Shown here in pieces: positions 39,644-46,664 of a stretch of DNA of 54,462 nt; position 1 is the stretch's first letter; the number at the start of each line of letters is the position of its first letter. The notes below the pieces were generated by a model. The model ran no database searches. It saw nothing but the letters and a program-made list of their open reading frames with translations, and was not told the origin of the DNA. Origin of the DNA: Thermobifida cellulosilytica TB100 (lineage in GTDB: Bacteria; Actinomycetota; Actinomycetes; Streptosporangiales; Streptosporangiaceae); contig NZ_KQ950188.1 of NCBI RefSeq assembly GCF_001517975.1, positions 57,586-112,047 of the forward strand, read 5' to 3'. The translations under genes were made by a program, and so were the position numbers.

Positions 39644-40195
39644 GTGGGTCATGTTCTCTGGGCGCGCGCCCTGGCGCGAAAGCTTCTGCAAGAGCCGCTG
39701 CCGCGCAGGTGGGCGCACACTCAGGGCGTGGCCGGACAGGCCGAGACCCTGGCCGGGGTGCTCGGTGAGGACGCCGACCTCGTCGTTGCCGCGGCGTGGC
39801 TGCACGACATCGGGTACTCGCCCGCCCTGGCGGTGACGGGGTTCCATCCGCTGGACGGCGCCCGCTACCTGCGCCGGGTCAAGCAGGCGGACGAGCGGCT
39901 GTGCGCGCTGGTGGCGCACCATTCCGGTGCCGTGGTCGAGGCCGAGGAGCGAGGACTCGCAGCCGAGTTGACGGGCGAGTTCGGGTTCCCACGTCCTGAC
40001 CTGTTGGAGGCGCTGACCTACTGCGACATGACGACCGGCCCTGACGGGACACACCTTCCGGTGGAACAGCGCCTGGCGGAGATCCTCACCCGCTACGAAC
40101 CCGGTCACATCGTGCACCGCTCCATCACCCGCTCCTCACCCGAACTGGTGAAGGCGGTTCGGGCAGTGGAGGACCGGTTGAACGCGCTCGGCTAG
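39644..40195 (+). CDS. HD-domain phosphohydrolase-like protein
   Basis: The 183-residue product has metal-ligand pattern H...HD: WAHTQGVAGQAETLAGVLG, then AAWLHDIGYSPAL, CALVAHHSGAVVEA and the aspartate in ALTYCDMTTGP. HD proteins hydrolyse nucleotides or cyclic nucleotides. It begins 10 bases after the GntR stop in the same direction and its end overlaps the convergent Nudix gene by four bases. HD plus Nudix side by side suggests nucleotide turnover; the substrate is unknown. Confidence 0.83.
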   Translation: MGHVLWARALARKLLQEPLPRRWAHTQGVAGQAETLAGVLGEDADLVVAAAWLHDIGYSPALAVTGFHPLDGARYLRRVKQADERLCALVAHHSGAVVEAEERGLAAELTGEFGFPRPDLLEALTYCDMTTGPDGTHLPVEQRLAEILTRYEPGHIVHRSITRSSPELVKAVRAVEDRLNALG

Positions 40196-40668
40196 CCGAT
40201 GTGGGGTTGCTGGTCTCCGTTGAGGTGGTGGGTGAGGCGCAGTCGCATGGAGTGGTCCATCCGGTAGTCGGTGAGTTCGGTCTTGGGGACCCAGCGGACT
40301 TCTCTGGACTCGCTGCTGGGGGTGGGGGTTCCGGTGAGGGGGCGGGCGGTCAGGACGATGGAGAACTCCTGGCGGCACTCGCCGTTGCTGGTGTAGTAGA
40401 TGACGTGCCTGGGGTCGCTGTAGATGCCGGAGATTCCGGTGATCTCGCAGGTGATCCCGGTTTCTTCGAGGGTTTCGCGTACGGCTGCCTGGGGGACGGA
40501 CTCGCCGAGGTCGACGGCTCCGCCGGGGACGGCCCAGTTGCCGTTGTCGGAGCGGCGGATCAGGAGGATCTCGTCGCGGTCGTTGGTCACGATCACGTTG
40601 ACCGAGGGGACCAGGCTGTTGGCTTTGGGGGCGTGGGGGTCGTCGTAGTAGTCGATCCGCCGTGCCAT
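40192..40668 (-). CDS. Nudix hydrolase (Pif-like candidate)
   Basis: The 158-residue product carries the Nudix box GGAVDLGESVPQAAVRETLEETG (only the GG...E...REx2EE core is needed). Nudix enzymes hydrolyse nucleoside diphosphate derivatives. In pSAM2 the immunity factor Pif carries a Nudix motif and blocks transfer between identical elements, so a Nudix gene in an AICE may be Pif-like. It lies 10 bases downstream of the XRE-PLD gene and is probably co-transcribed with it. The immunity role is inference. Confidence 0.87.
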   Translation of the reverse strand: MARRIDYYDDPHAPKANSLVPSVNVIVTNDRDEILLIRRSDNGNWAVPGGAVDLGESVPQAAVRETLEETGITCEITGISGIYSDPRHVIYYTSNGECRQEFSIVLTARPLTGTPTPSSESREVRWVPKTELTDYRMDHSMRLRLTHHLNGDQQPHIG

Positions 40669-40678
40669 GGGCTCTCTT

Positions 40679-41416
40679 TCAGTCGAGGGGCGTGGCCTCG
40701 TCCCAGACCCGTTCGAAGCTTTCCAGGTAGGTGGTCACCATGCTGCCGCCAGCCACCTTACGCAAGTGGAGCACGGGCGCGTTCGCCGCTGGCACGCCGT
40801 AGACGTGTGTGTTCACGAGCATCTGGTCGTCGGCGCGGTAGATCGAGTTGTACAGGACCGTGCGGTGCAGCCGGAACTCCACACCCTCCACGGCACGCAG
40901 CGGCCGGTACAACACGATGACGTTGCGGATCTTGGCGGCCATGGCGTCGTCAATGCCCTCGTCAGCGCCGCGCTGGGCGACCGCCTCGCACTCAGGGTCG
41001 CCGAGCAGGATGCGCACCCGCACCCCGGCTTCGGCCTTGGCGGCGAGAATCCTGGACACGCTGACGTCCTCGGCCAGGAAGAAACCGCTGTAGACGAGAA
41101 TGCCGATCTCGCGCTCGGCAGACTCGAAAAGACGCTTCCATGCATCGCTGGGAACGGTCCAGCGGTGCGGATGAATCGCGATGATCTCGCCCTCGGAAGC
41201 CGCCTTCTGCTGGTCCTTGGTCAGGGCCTGCGGCCACAGGTACGTCTCGTCTACGCCTAGACGTGCGGCGACCGCGTAGCGGTGGCGGCGGTAGGGAACG
41301 CGGCCGAGGGTGATCCAGCGCTCGACACTCTTGGTGTCCACGCCGACGGCCTCGGCGAGACTGGCCGGGGTCAGTCCCTGCTTCAGCAGTGCAGCGCGCA
41401 GTCTCTCGTTCGGCAT
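40679..41416 (-). CDS. XRE regulator with PLD-like C-terminal domain (paralogue 2)
   Basis: The 245-residue product has the same length and layout as 37599-38336: helix-turn-helix (LAEAVGVDTKSVERWITLGR), then VYSGFFLAED, VRILLGDPECEAV, VLYRPLRAVEGVEFRLH and VLYNSIYRADDQMLVN. The conserved blocks are nearly identical between the two while the HTH differs more, so they probably recognise related but distinct sites. Downstream in the same operon is the Nudix gene. Confidence 0.82.
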   Translation of the reverse strand: MPNERLRAALLKQGLTPASLAEAVGVDTKSVERWITLGRVPYRRHRYAVAARLGVDETYLWPQALTKDQQKAASEGEIIAIHPHRWTVPSDAWKRLFESAEREIGILVYSGFFLAEDVSVSRILAAKAEAGVRVRILLGDPECEAVAQRGADEGIDDAMAAKIRNVIVLYRPLRAVEGVEFRLHRTVLYNSIYRADDQMLVNTHVYGVPAANAPVLHLRKVAGGSMVTTYLESFERVWDEATPLD

Positions 41417-41460
41417 GGAATCCGTGTTCGCGGGACGTCGGGGGACGCGCTCACATTATC

Positions 41461-41480
41461 GAGACGTCCTGAACACGTCC
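41461..41480. promoter_or_regulatory. Tandem 10-bp operator repeats GAGACGTCCT / GAACACGTCC
   Basis: Two related 10-mers in tandem, 45-64 bases upstream of the XRE-PLD start at 41416, preceded by GGGACGTCG at 41432. They share the GACGTCC core of the site at 38375 before the paralogue. Confidence 0.5.
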
Positions 41481-41612
41481 AGCCATGTAGTAGTCCCGTC
41501 CCGTGTTCCTTGCGCATCCTGCTACTTGCCCGCAGGAATCGGCGGTTCGGCCTCGACCGGCCGAACTGCCGCCCTCGACGGATCGAGGCTTAGCCTCTGG
41601 CACCAAGAATCG

Positions 41613-41630
41613 ATACATGTTATACATGTA
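41613..41630. promoter_or_regulatory. ATACATGT-type double site before collapsed backbone
   Basis: ATACATGT followed by ATACATGTA forms a direct and inverted repeat about 60 bases before the pra remnant, the place where a KorSA-like repressor would act. Confidence 0.45.
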
Positions 41631-41691
41631 GCGATTTCAGGGAGTGGTCTGGCGTGGGCCAGATCAACGCAGATGAGCAGGATTCTTCATG

Positions 41692-42276
41692 GCGATTCAG
41701 GGTGCGTTGCCGGTGGAGTTCGAGGGCATGTCGGTCATGCCCTACGTGGACGACTCGGGGCGGCGGCCCCGGGTGGCCTACTCGCTGCGTGCCCGCGGCC
41801 TGAAGGCTCCTGGTGCCGGTGGGCGTCGGGCGGCCAAGGACGTCGCCGAATGCCACACCGTCCAGACGGTGGCGCAGGAACAGCACGTCGAGCGCCTCCT
41901 GGAGGCGCTGCGCTATGAGCCGTGCTCGCCGCGGTGCGCGAACTGGCTGCATCCAACCCCCCACGCCTCCTCCTGACCGTTCCCGAAGCCGCGCGCGTGC
42001 TGGCGATCTCCCGAAGCAAGCTCTACGAACTGCTCGCCTCCGGGGCGGTGCGCGCGCTGCGCATCGGCGGCTCTCGGCGCATCCCTGTCTCGGCGCTGAA
42101 CGACTGCGTCTCCGGCCTCCTCGCCCAGTGCCCGTGCACCTGGTCGCCGCTCGCCTCGGGCACGCCGACCCGTCGGTGACCCTGCGGGTGTACGCGCACG
42201 TGGTCCGGGAGCGGATGACCGCGGTGGCCGACGCCTTCGCCCGGGCGGTGCGGGAGAGCTGTGAGCAAGAGCGTTA
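41692..42276 (+). pseudogene. Collapsed AICE backbone: pra'-'rep'-xis'-'int
   Basis: In 585 bases the segment joins four pieces in their normal order, each matching the intact element. They are the pra ends (41692-41848, middle deleted), a rep fragment (about 41846-41950, compare 49267-49390), most of xis (about 41958-42125, compare 49800-49970) and the integrase 3' end (about 42127-42276, compare 51037-51186). Pra and rep are even fused in one frame that ends at 41976. Junctions fall in short shared sequences such as CCGGTGGAGTTCG and CAAGGAC, pointing to short-homology deletions. Confidence 0.8.
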
Positions 42277-42280
42277 GCAC

Positions 42281-42311
42281 AAGGGCCGCTCCTCGATGAG
42301 GAACGGCCCTT
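42281..42311. terminator. Integrase terminator, middle element
   Basis: A hairpin of 14 bp with one mismatch (AAGGGCCGCTCCTC against GAGGAACGGCCCTT), identical to that at 51190 and similar to 31061. Confidence 0.8.
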
Positions 42312-42319
42312 TGACGTGC

Positions 42320-42362
42320 GCACTCGGAGGGACTCGAACCCCCAACCTTCTGATCCGTAGTC
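42320..42362. repeat. att core, left copy (3' part of tRNA-Arg)
   Basis: These 43 bases are identical to 51231-51273, the 3' half of the tRNA-Arg gene from the anticodon loop to the acceptor end. The rest of the tRNA is absent, so it is an attachment-site duplicate separating two tandem elements. Confidence 0.9.
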
Positions 42363-42806
42363 GTGTGCGGGATGTCCGTGGAGGTCCGGAAACGGCGTCT
42401 GACCTGGGTGGACGCCTTTCAGGGAGGGCGATGATTCCGGAGCTGTCCAGCCCTGTTCGGAGCCGTTGTGAGCAGCCGTGTTAGCACGGGGGCGGCGACG
42501 CTACGGGATCGGGTCAGCCCTGCGCCACCCGGGATTTCGGCAACCACAGCGGCGGGCGACCACGGTCCTCGGTCGTGGTGCTCGATCGCGCCGGAGTCCT
42601 CAGCCACAGACAGGCAGAGTCGCGCGATCGAGTGCCACGGGAACCGAGGACGTCAGGAACCACGGCTCGGTGACTACGGCCGGTGGGCGGTCGCCTGCGG
42701 CAAGCGGAATCAGGAGCCGTCTGGGGGTGGCCCCGGACCGGGCGGCAGCCCGCAGCCGGGGCCACCCCCAGACGCCGCGACGGCGCGCAGCGCCGTCGCC
42801 TTGATC
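42358..42806. repeat. 0.45-kb element left-end repeat, copy 2
   Basis: This is the counterpart of 36914-37366. It starts immediately after the att core (GTGTGCGGGATGTCCGTGG) and ends where similarity stops near 42806. It contains no convincing gene. Shared features are the repeated TCCTCGGT/ACCGAGGA pairs and the 17-bp stem-loop. Confidence 0.75.
42720..42772. other. 17-bp stem-loop in left-end repeat, copy 2
   Basis: Arms 42720-42736 and 42756-42772 pair perfectly. Compared with copy 1 the sixth pair from the loop-distal GGTGGC block is C-G instead of T-A; both sides changed. Confidence 0.75.
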
Positions 42807-42853
42807 CCATACAGCCAGATTCGGCAGTCGATGCCGGAAGGCGAAGTCTCTGA

Positions 42854-43309
42854 CTAGCGTGCTCGGTGGAGGTGTTTGCCGTCGTGGACGCGGACGTGGG
42901 GTGCGTCGCTGTCCAGGGCGTCGAGGAGGCGGACCGAGTAGACCTCGGTCATCCGTTCCTTCACTTCTTCGGGGGTGAGCCAGGCGACGGCGGTCGACTC
43001 TGAGGAAGGGTGCTCCCGGCCTCCGGAGGGGTGGCAGCGGAAGACCAGGGCGACGATTCCGCGGGCCATGTTCTTGTAGACGCCGGTCAGGCGGTCCACT
43101 TTCACCAGGACGCCAGTCTCTTCCCGCACTTCGCGGACGACGCCGTCCTCGGGGGTCTCGTCCAGCTCCAGGACGCCGCCGGGAAGTTCCCACGTTCCGT
43201 TGTCCCGGCGGCGGATGGCCAGAAACCGCCCGTCGTCTCGGATGACGGCTCCCGCCACTGACACTGAATGCAGCGGCGTTGACGGGGCCTCTCCGGTGCT
43301 GTTACCCAT
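42854..43309 (-). CDS. Nudix hydrolase next to GntR (Pif-like candidate)
   Basis: The 151-residue product has Nudix box core GGVLELDETPEDGVVREVREE. It is divergent from the GntR-UTRA gene at 43340 with only 30 bases between starts (ATG 43309; an in-frame ATG at 43321 is possible). CATGTACA in this gap resembles the GntR operators at 44161-44207. The place beside the element's GntR gene fits the Pif immunity factor of pSAM2-type elements. Confidence 0.87.
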   Translation of the reverse strand: MGNSTGEAPSTPLHSVSVAGAVIRDDGRFLAIRRRDNGTWELPGGVLELDETPEDGVVREVREETGVLVKVDRLTGVYKNMARGIVALVFRCHPSGGREHPSSESTAVAWLTPEEVKERMTEVYSVRLLDALDSDAPHVRVHDGKHLHRAR

Positions 43310-43339
43310 GTACAGGAGCATAGGAGGTACCCAAGGACT

Positions 43340-44119
43340 ATGGCGAGCACAGTAGGGGCAAGGTCGGCGAAGCCGATGTACCTCCAGATCGCTGACGACA
43401 TCGAGGAGCAGATCAAGTCCGACCGTCTGGCTCCGGGTGAGGAGATCCCCAGCGAGGCGGCGCTGATGGAGCGTTACGGCGTCTCCTCGGGAACGGTCCG
43501 CAAGGCCGTCGCAGAACTGCGCACGGCTGGCCTGGTGGTGACCTACCAGGGCAAGGGCTCGTTTGTGAAGTCGCGTCCTCCGGTGACACGCAAGTCCTCG
43601 GATCGCTTCCGGCGTTCGCACCGGCGGGCCGGCAAGGCCGCCTACATCGCGGAGACCGAACAGGCGGGAGTGAAGCCCACAGTCCAGGTGCTCTCGATCG
43701 GTCCGGTTCCTGCTCCACAGGAGATCGCCGACCGCCTGGGTGTGGAGGAAGGGGCCAAGGTACTGGCCCGGCGCCGCCTGTACTTCAGTGACGGGACCCC
43801 GACCGAGGAAGCGACGTCGTATCTGCCGTGGGACGTGGCTCGGGACATCCCCGAGCTGTTCGAGGAGAATCCGGGTGGCGGCGGTATCTACGCGCGACTG
43901 GAGGACCACGGGCACGAGTTCGCGGAGTACACCGAGACCATTCGAGCGCGTATCGCGACCAAGCAGGAGGCCACCGCGCTGAGACTGAGTCCCGGCTCCC
44001 CGGTCATCCACCTCACCCGCAACGCGGTGACCACGACAGGACGCGTGGTGGAGGTCTGCGACACGATCATGGCAGCTGATCAGTTCGTGCTCGACTACCG
44101 GATTCCTGCGACGGACTAA
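43340..44119 (+). CDS. GntR-family regulator with UTRA domain
   Basis: The 259-residue product has the winged helix MYLQIADDIEEQIKSDRL through ALMERYGVSSGTVRKAV. A UTRA ligand domain follows from about residue 90 (ARRRLYFSDGTPTEEATSYLP, GGGIYARLEDHGHEFAEY, VIHLTRNAVTTTGRVVEV). AGGAGG lies upstream. It is of the KorSA type that represses AICE genes. Palindromes ATGTACAT just after its end and CATGTACA before it are candidate sites. Confidence 0.9.
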   Translation: MASTVGARSAKPMYLQIADDIEEQIKSDRLAPGEEIPSEAALMERYGVSSGTVRKAVAELRTAGLVVTYQGKGSFVKSRPPVTRKSSDRFRRSHRRAGKAAYIAETEQAGVKPTVQVLSIGPVPAPQEIADRLGVEEGAKVLARRRLYFSDGTPTEEATSYLPWDVARDIPELFEENPGGGGIYARLEDHGHEFAEYTETIRARIATKQEATALRLSPGSPVIHLTRNAVTTTGRVVEVCDTIMAADQFVLDYRIPATD

Positions 44120-44160
44120 CCGGCGGGTTCTCTTCTCCTTCCCCTCAGGAGGATTGACTT

Positions 44161-44207
44161 ATGTACATAGGTGGGGCACCCTTGTCCATGCAACTCATGT
44201 ACATGAG
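44161..44207. promoter_or_regulatory. Two ATGTACAT operators, one in a 14-bp palindrome
   Basis: ATGTACAT at 44161-44168 directly follows a -35-like TTGACT. A perfect palindrome CTCATGTACATGAG lies at 44194-44207, 33 bases further. They precede the small gene at 44317. GntR regulators bind such sites. Confidence 0.6.
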
Positions 44208-44316
44208 TAGATGAGCTCATCTCATGTTGATGAGCTGCTTTCTGGGTTTGCTGGTGTGGTGGTGCCCTCGATCCCTTGGCAAAGGGCACCACCACAGTCC
44301 CCCGAGGAGCAATTCC

Positions 44317-44478
44317 GTGACTGCCTCCGCTCCGCAACACTGCCGGGCCTGCCGGGGTCGTGGCTGGAAGACCGTCCGCCCTCGACGACTGGTCGTCGTA
44401 CGTTCGTCCACCACCCGCAAGCCGTTGACGCGCGTCGTCTCTTGCTCCGCGTGTCGAGGAAAGGGTGTGTTGCGGTGA
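44317..44478 (+). CDS. Small protein with two CxxCxGxG zinc motifs
   Basis: The 53-residue product has CRACRGRG near the start and CSACRGKG near the end, the DnaJ-type zinc-binding pattern, with a basic middle. GAGGAG precedes the GTG start. It follows the paired ATGTACAT operators and precedes an unknown gene in the same direction. It probably binds zinc and possibly nucleic acid. Role unknown. Confidence 0.7.
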   Translation: MTASAPQHCRACRGRGWKTVRPRRLVVVRSSTTRKPLTRVVSCSACRGKGVLR

Positions 44479-44554
44479 CGGGGATCGCCCAACTTCCTCA
44501 GTCGTGACCAGGTATGGGCCTCAGAGCCAAGACCGGAGTTGTCGGGGGGAATGA

Positions 44555-44932
44555 ATGCGTCCAGGGGAAGCGCGGGTTCGTGTCGTCGCTGAGGACTGGC
44601 GATCCATCACCTACGAGGCGGAGTTCACCCAGTCGAACGGTGAACGTGTGGTCAGGCGTTATCAGTGCGCCTTGCCCAAGGCCATAGCCTTACGACGGCT
44701 CAGGGCGACCTACATCGTGGGCTTGTGGCACGAAGTCGACGGAGCGTCGTGCTACCACGTCCGCCAGGTTGTCTCTCCGATCCTGTCGTCTGGTGACGAA
44801 GCAGCACGTGATGATGCGGTGCTGGTCGCTCGTGCCTTGGTCGACATGGAACGGCGCGCGACCTGCGGGGCTACTGTGGACAGTCTGCAGGTCTACACGG
44901 TGGAACGCGCGGTGGACTGGCAAGCCCTCTGA
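44555..44932 (+). CDS. Uncharacterised 125-residue element protein
   Basis: The product is mixed alpha/beta (SITYEAEFTQSNGERVVRRY, ALVDMERRATCGATVDS) without a recognisable domain, signal or membrane segment. Third-position GC is lower than in chromosomal genes here, as elsewhere in the element. An alternative ATG at 44551 is in another frame. Confidence 0.6.
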   Translation: MRPGEARVRVVAEDWRSITYEAEFTQSNGERVVRRYQCALPKAIALRRLRATYIVGLWHEVDGASCYHVRQVVSPILSSGDEAARDDAVLVARALVDMERRATCGATVDSLQVYTVERAVDWQAL

Positions 44933-44975
44933 CGCTTGTCGAGGCACAGAGTCATAAACGCGAGTGGGTTAGATC

Positions 44976-44990
44976 AACTTGGATCAAGTT
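44976..44990. promoter_or_regulatory. Inverted repeat AACTTG-GAT-CAAGTT
   Basis: Perfect 6-bp arms, 40 bases before the KorSA-like gene, followed by another AACTTGACC at 44999. The AACTTG/CAAGTT half-site also occurs in the long inverted repeat at 45783-45866, so the same repressor probably binds both. Confidence 0.6.
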
Positions 44991-45029
44991 CGCAGGTAAA
45001 CTTGACCAAACGAGCGATGGACCAACCGG

Positions 45030-45770
45030 ATGGTCGACATGTCAGGTCTGGAGTTTACGCCTCCTAAATACGCGCAGATCGTCCGAACGCTCCAAGAGCG
45101 GATCGAAGACGGTACCTACCCGGTGGGCGAGAAGCTGCCCTCCGAGACGCGTTTGGTGCGTGAGTTCGGCGCGGGTCGGTCTACGGTTGTTCGTGCTCTC
45201 CAGATCCTCAGCATGCAGGGATGGATCGAACGCGAACACGGGCGCGGTTCGTTCGTCAAGGGCGTTCCTCACCAGGCTGTCGAACGTTCGCATGCCGGGG
45301 CGAGTGCCTTTGAAGCTCCGGAGAACTCCAAGAGCGACCAGATCGTCTGTGCGGGACGGATGTCCGTTCCCGCGACCATCGCTGAGACGATCGGCCTACC
45401 CGAGAACGCTCCGGCGATCATGCGGCGGCGCTTGGTGCTCGTCGACGACGAACCAAGCGAGTTGGTGACGCTGTGGTTTCCTCTGGACGTGGCAGAAGGA
45501 ACGGACCTTGGGGACCCCACCCCGATCAGCATCGGTGCCCGTGAACACATCCAGCGTGTCAAGCAACTCCGTCCTTCACTGGTCTTCGAGCGGCTCAGCG
45601 CACGACTGGCCACCGATGAGGAGAATGAACTCCTCGGACTCGAAAAGGGGACCCCAGTGCTCGGGATCGTCGCGCGGATAGTGGACACCTCGGGAGAAGT
45701 GCTTGCCGTCGCCGAAGTAGTTCTCCCCGGTGACCTGCATGAACTGGAAGACTCCTACTCGGCTGTGTAG
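45030..45770 (+). CDS. KorSA-like GntR repressor with UTRA domain
   Basis: The 246-residue product has a winged helix (YAQIVRTLQERIEDGTYPVG, LVREFGAGRSTVVRALQIL) and a UTRA domain (AIMRRRLVLVDDEPSELVTL, VFERLSARLATDEENELL). In pSAM2, KorSA represses pra and so holds the element in the integrated state. This gene lies directly upstream of the Pra-like gene, between AACTTG/CAAGTT operators on both sides. Start could also be ATG 45039. Confidence 0.88.
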   Translation: MVDMSGLEFTPPKYAQIVRTLQERIEDGTYPVGEKLPSETRLVREFGAGRSTVVRALQILSMQGWIEREHGRGSFVKGVPHQAVERSHAGASAFEAPENSKSDQIVCAGRMSVPATIAETIGLPENAPAIMRRRLVLVDDEPSELVTLWFPLDVAEGTDLGDPTPISIGAREHIQRVKQLRPSLVFERLSARLATDEENELLGLEKGTPVLGIVARIVDTSGEVLAVAEVVLPGDLHELEDSYSAV

Positions 45771-45782
45771 GGGCCAGGGAAG

Positions 45783-45866
45783 CTCGATCACTTAGCCACT
45801 TGTTTGGTCAAGTTGAGCGGGCTATCCTGGCTTCAACTTAGTCAAACAAGTGGCTAAGTGATCGAG
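45783..45866. promoter_or_regulatory. 24-bp perfect inverted repeat upstream of pra
   Basis: CTCGATCACTTAGCCACTTG plus TTTG at 45783-45806 pairs perfectly with 45843-45866 across a 36-base centre that itself contains TCAAGTTGA and TCAACTTAG half-sites. It fills the gap between the KorSA-like gene and pra. The length exceeds an ordinary operator; it may be a double operator, a strong RNA hairpin, or a replication/transfer structure. Confidence 0.75.
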
Positions 45867-45892
45867 TGGATGTCCTGGAGAGGTGCTGCTAG

Positions 45893-46294
45893 ATGGCGAT
45901 TCAGGGTGCGTTGCCGGTGGAGTTCGGGACGGTGTTTCCGCATGGGGCGTTCGCGTTGGGGGTGGAGGCGGTGACGAACTTCGAGACCAAGCGGCCGGAG
46001 GTGGACCGGGAGACCGGGTTGCCGTTGTGGGCGGTGGAGGTGATCGACGCCGACCCCAACGCGCGGGGCAAGGCCAAGTCGGTGAAGGTCAAGGTGGCGG
46101 CCGAGGTCTGCCCGACCCTGCCCGATGAGGTGGCGGGGCTGCCGTTCCGGCCGGTGGAGTTCGAGGGCATGTCGGTCATGCCCTACGTGGACGACAACGG
46201 CCGTCGTCCTCGGGTGGCCTACTCGCTGCGGGCGCGCGGCCTGAAGGCTCCCGGCGCTGGTGCGCGCCGTGGTGCGGCCAAGGACGCCGCCTAG
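45893..46294 (+). CDS. Pra-like activator of replication, integration and excision
   Basis: The 133-residue product reads MAIQGALPVEFGTVFPHGAF with a central WAVEVIDADPNA block and a C-terminal PFRPVEFEGM...VAYSLRARG. This is the form annotated in AICEs as the replication/integration/excision activator, the counterpart of pSAM2 Pra. It is full length here, with two shortened relatives at 36606 and 41692. GAGAGG precedes the start. Two internal copies of CCGGTGGAGTTCG (near 45911 and 46149) mark where the middle copy was deleted. Confidence 0.75.
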   Translation: MAIQGALPVEFGTVFPHGAFALGVEAVTNFETKRPEVDRETGLPLWAVEVIDADPNARGKAKSVKVKVAAEVCPTLPDEVAGLPFRPVEFEGMSVMPYVDDNGRRPRVAYSLRARGLKAPGAGARRGAAKDAA

Positions 46295-46409
46295 CTCCTG
46301 ACAAGCAAGCGGGGCGGCCTGGTGCTGCAACACCGAGCCGCCCCTTCAACCCCTCCGTATTTCCGTTCGGCTTGCCAACCGATGAACCACAGAAGAGGTG
46401 TGTCTGATT

Positions 46410-46664
46410 ATGGCTGACCAGCCGCCTCCCGTCTCACCCCGGGAGATCTCCGAGTTCCTGGCCCTGGTCCGTGAACGCTCCACGAACCGCGTCCCGTCGA
46501 CTCCGGCCGAGGACGTGGTGTTCTTCGAGCGCAAGGCGGACCTGCTGTCCCGGATCGCCGTGCACTCCTTCGACCCCGAGGCGGTGGAGGTGGCGGCGAT
46601 CGCCCGGGCCCAGCTCGACGCGGCCCGCTCCCGCCTGGCCGACTCGGCGGGGGGTGGGTGCTGA
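46410..46664 (+). CDS. Small AICE protein upstream of the translocase
   Basis: The 84-residue, mostly helical product (PREISEFLALVRERS, DVVFFERKADLLSRIA, ARAQLDAARSRLADS) has no known domain. Its stop shares bases with the start of the translocase gene. Position matches the small conserved genes before traB in many AICEs. GAAGAGG lies 12 bases before ATG 46410. Confidence 0.7.
   Translation: MADQPPPVSPREISEFLALVRERSTNRVPSTPAEDVVFFERKADLLSRIAVHSFDPEAVEVAAIARAQLDAARSRLADSAGGGC

Larger units (their letters stand above)
36914..42362. mobile_element. Middle AICE remnant (cargo plus 585-bp collapsed backbone)
   Basis: The segment runs from the left-end repeat at 36914 to the 43-base att core at 42320-42362. 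It carries two XRE-PLD regulators, two small conserved genes, a double-GntR regulator, an HD-domain gene, a Nudix gene and a deleted pra-rep-xis-int backbone. It has no TraB gene and no intact integrase, so it can move only with help in trans. Confidence 0.65.

Noticed and set aside
42320-42362. A second tRNA gene
   Set aside because: Only the 3' 43 bases are present; the acceptor 5' strand, D arm and half of the anticodon arm are missing. It is an att duplicate.
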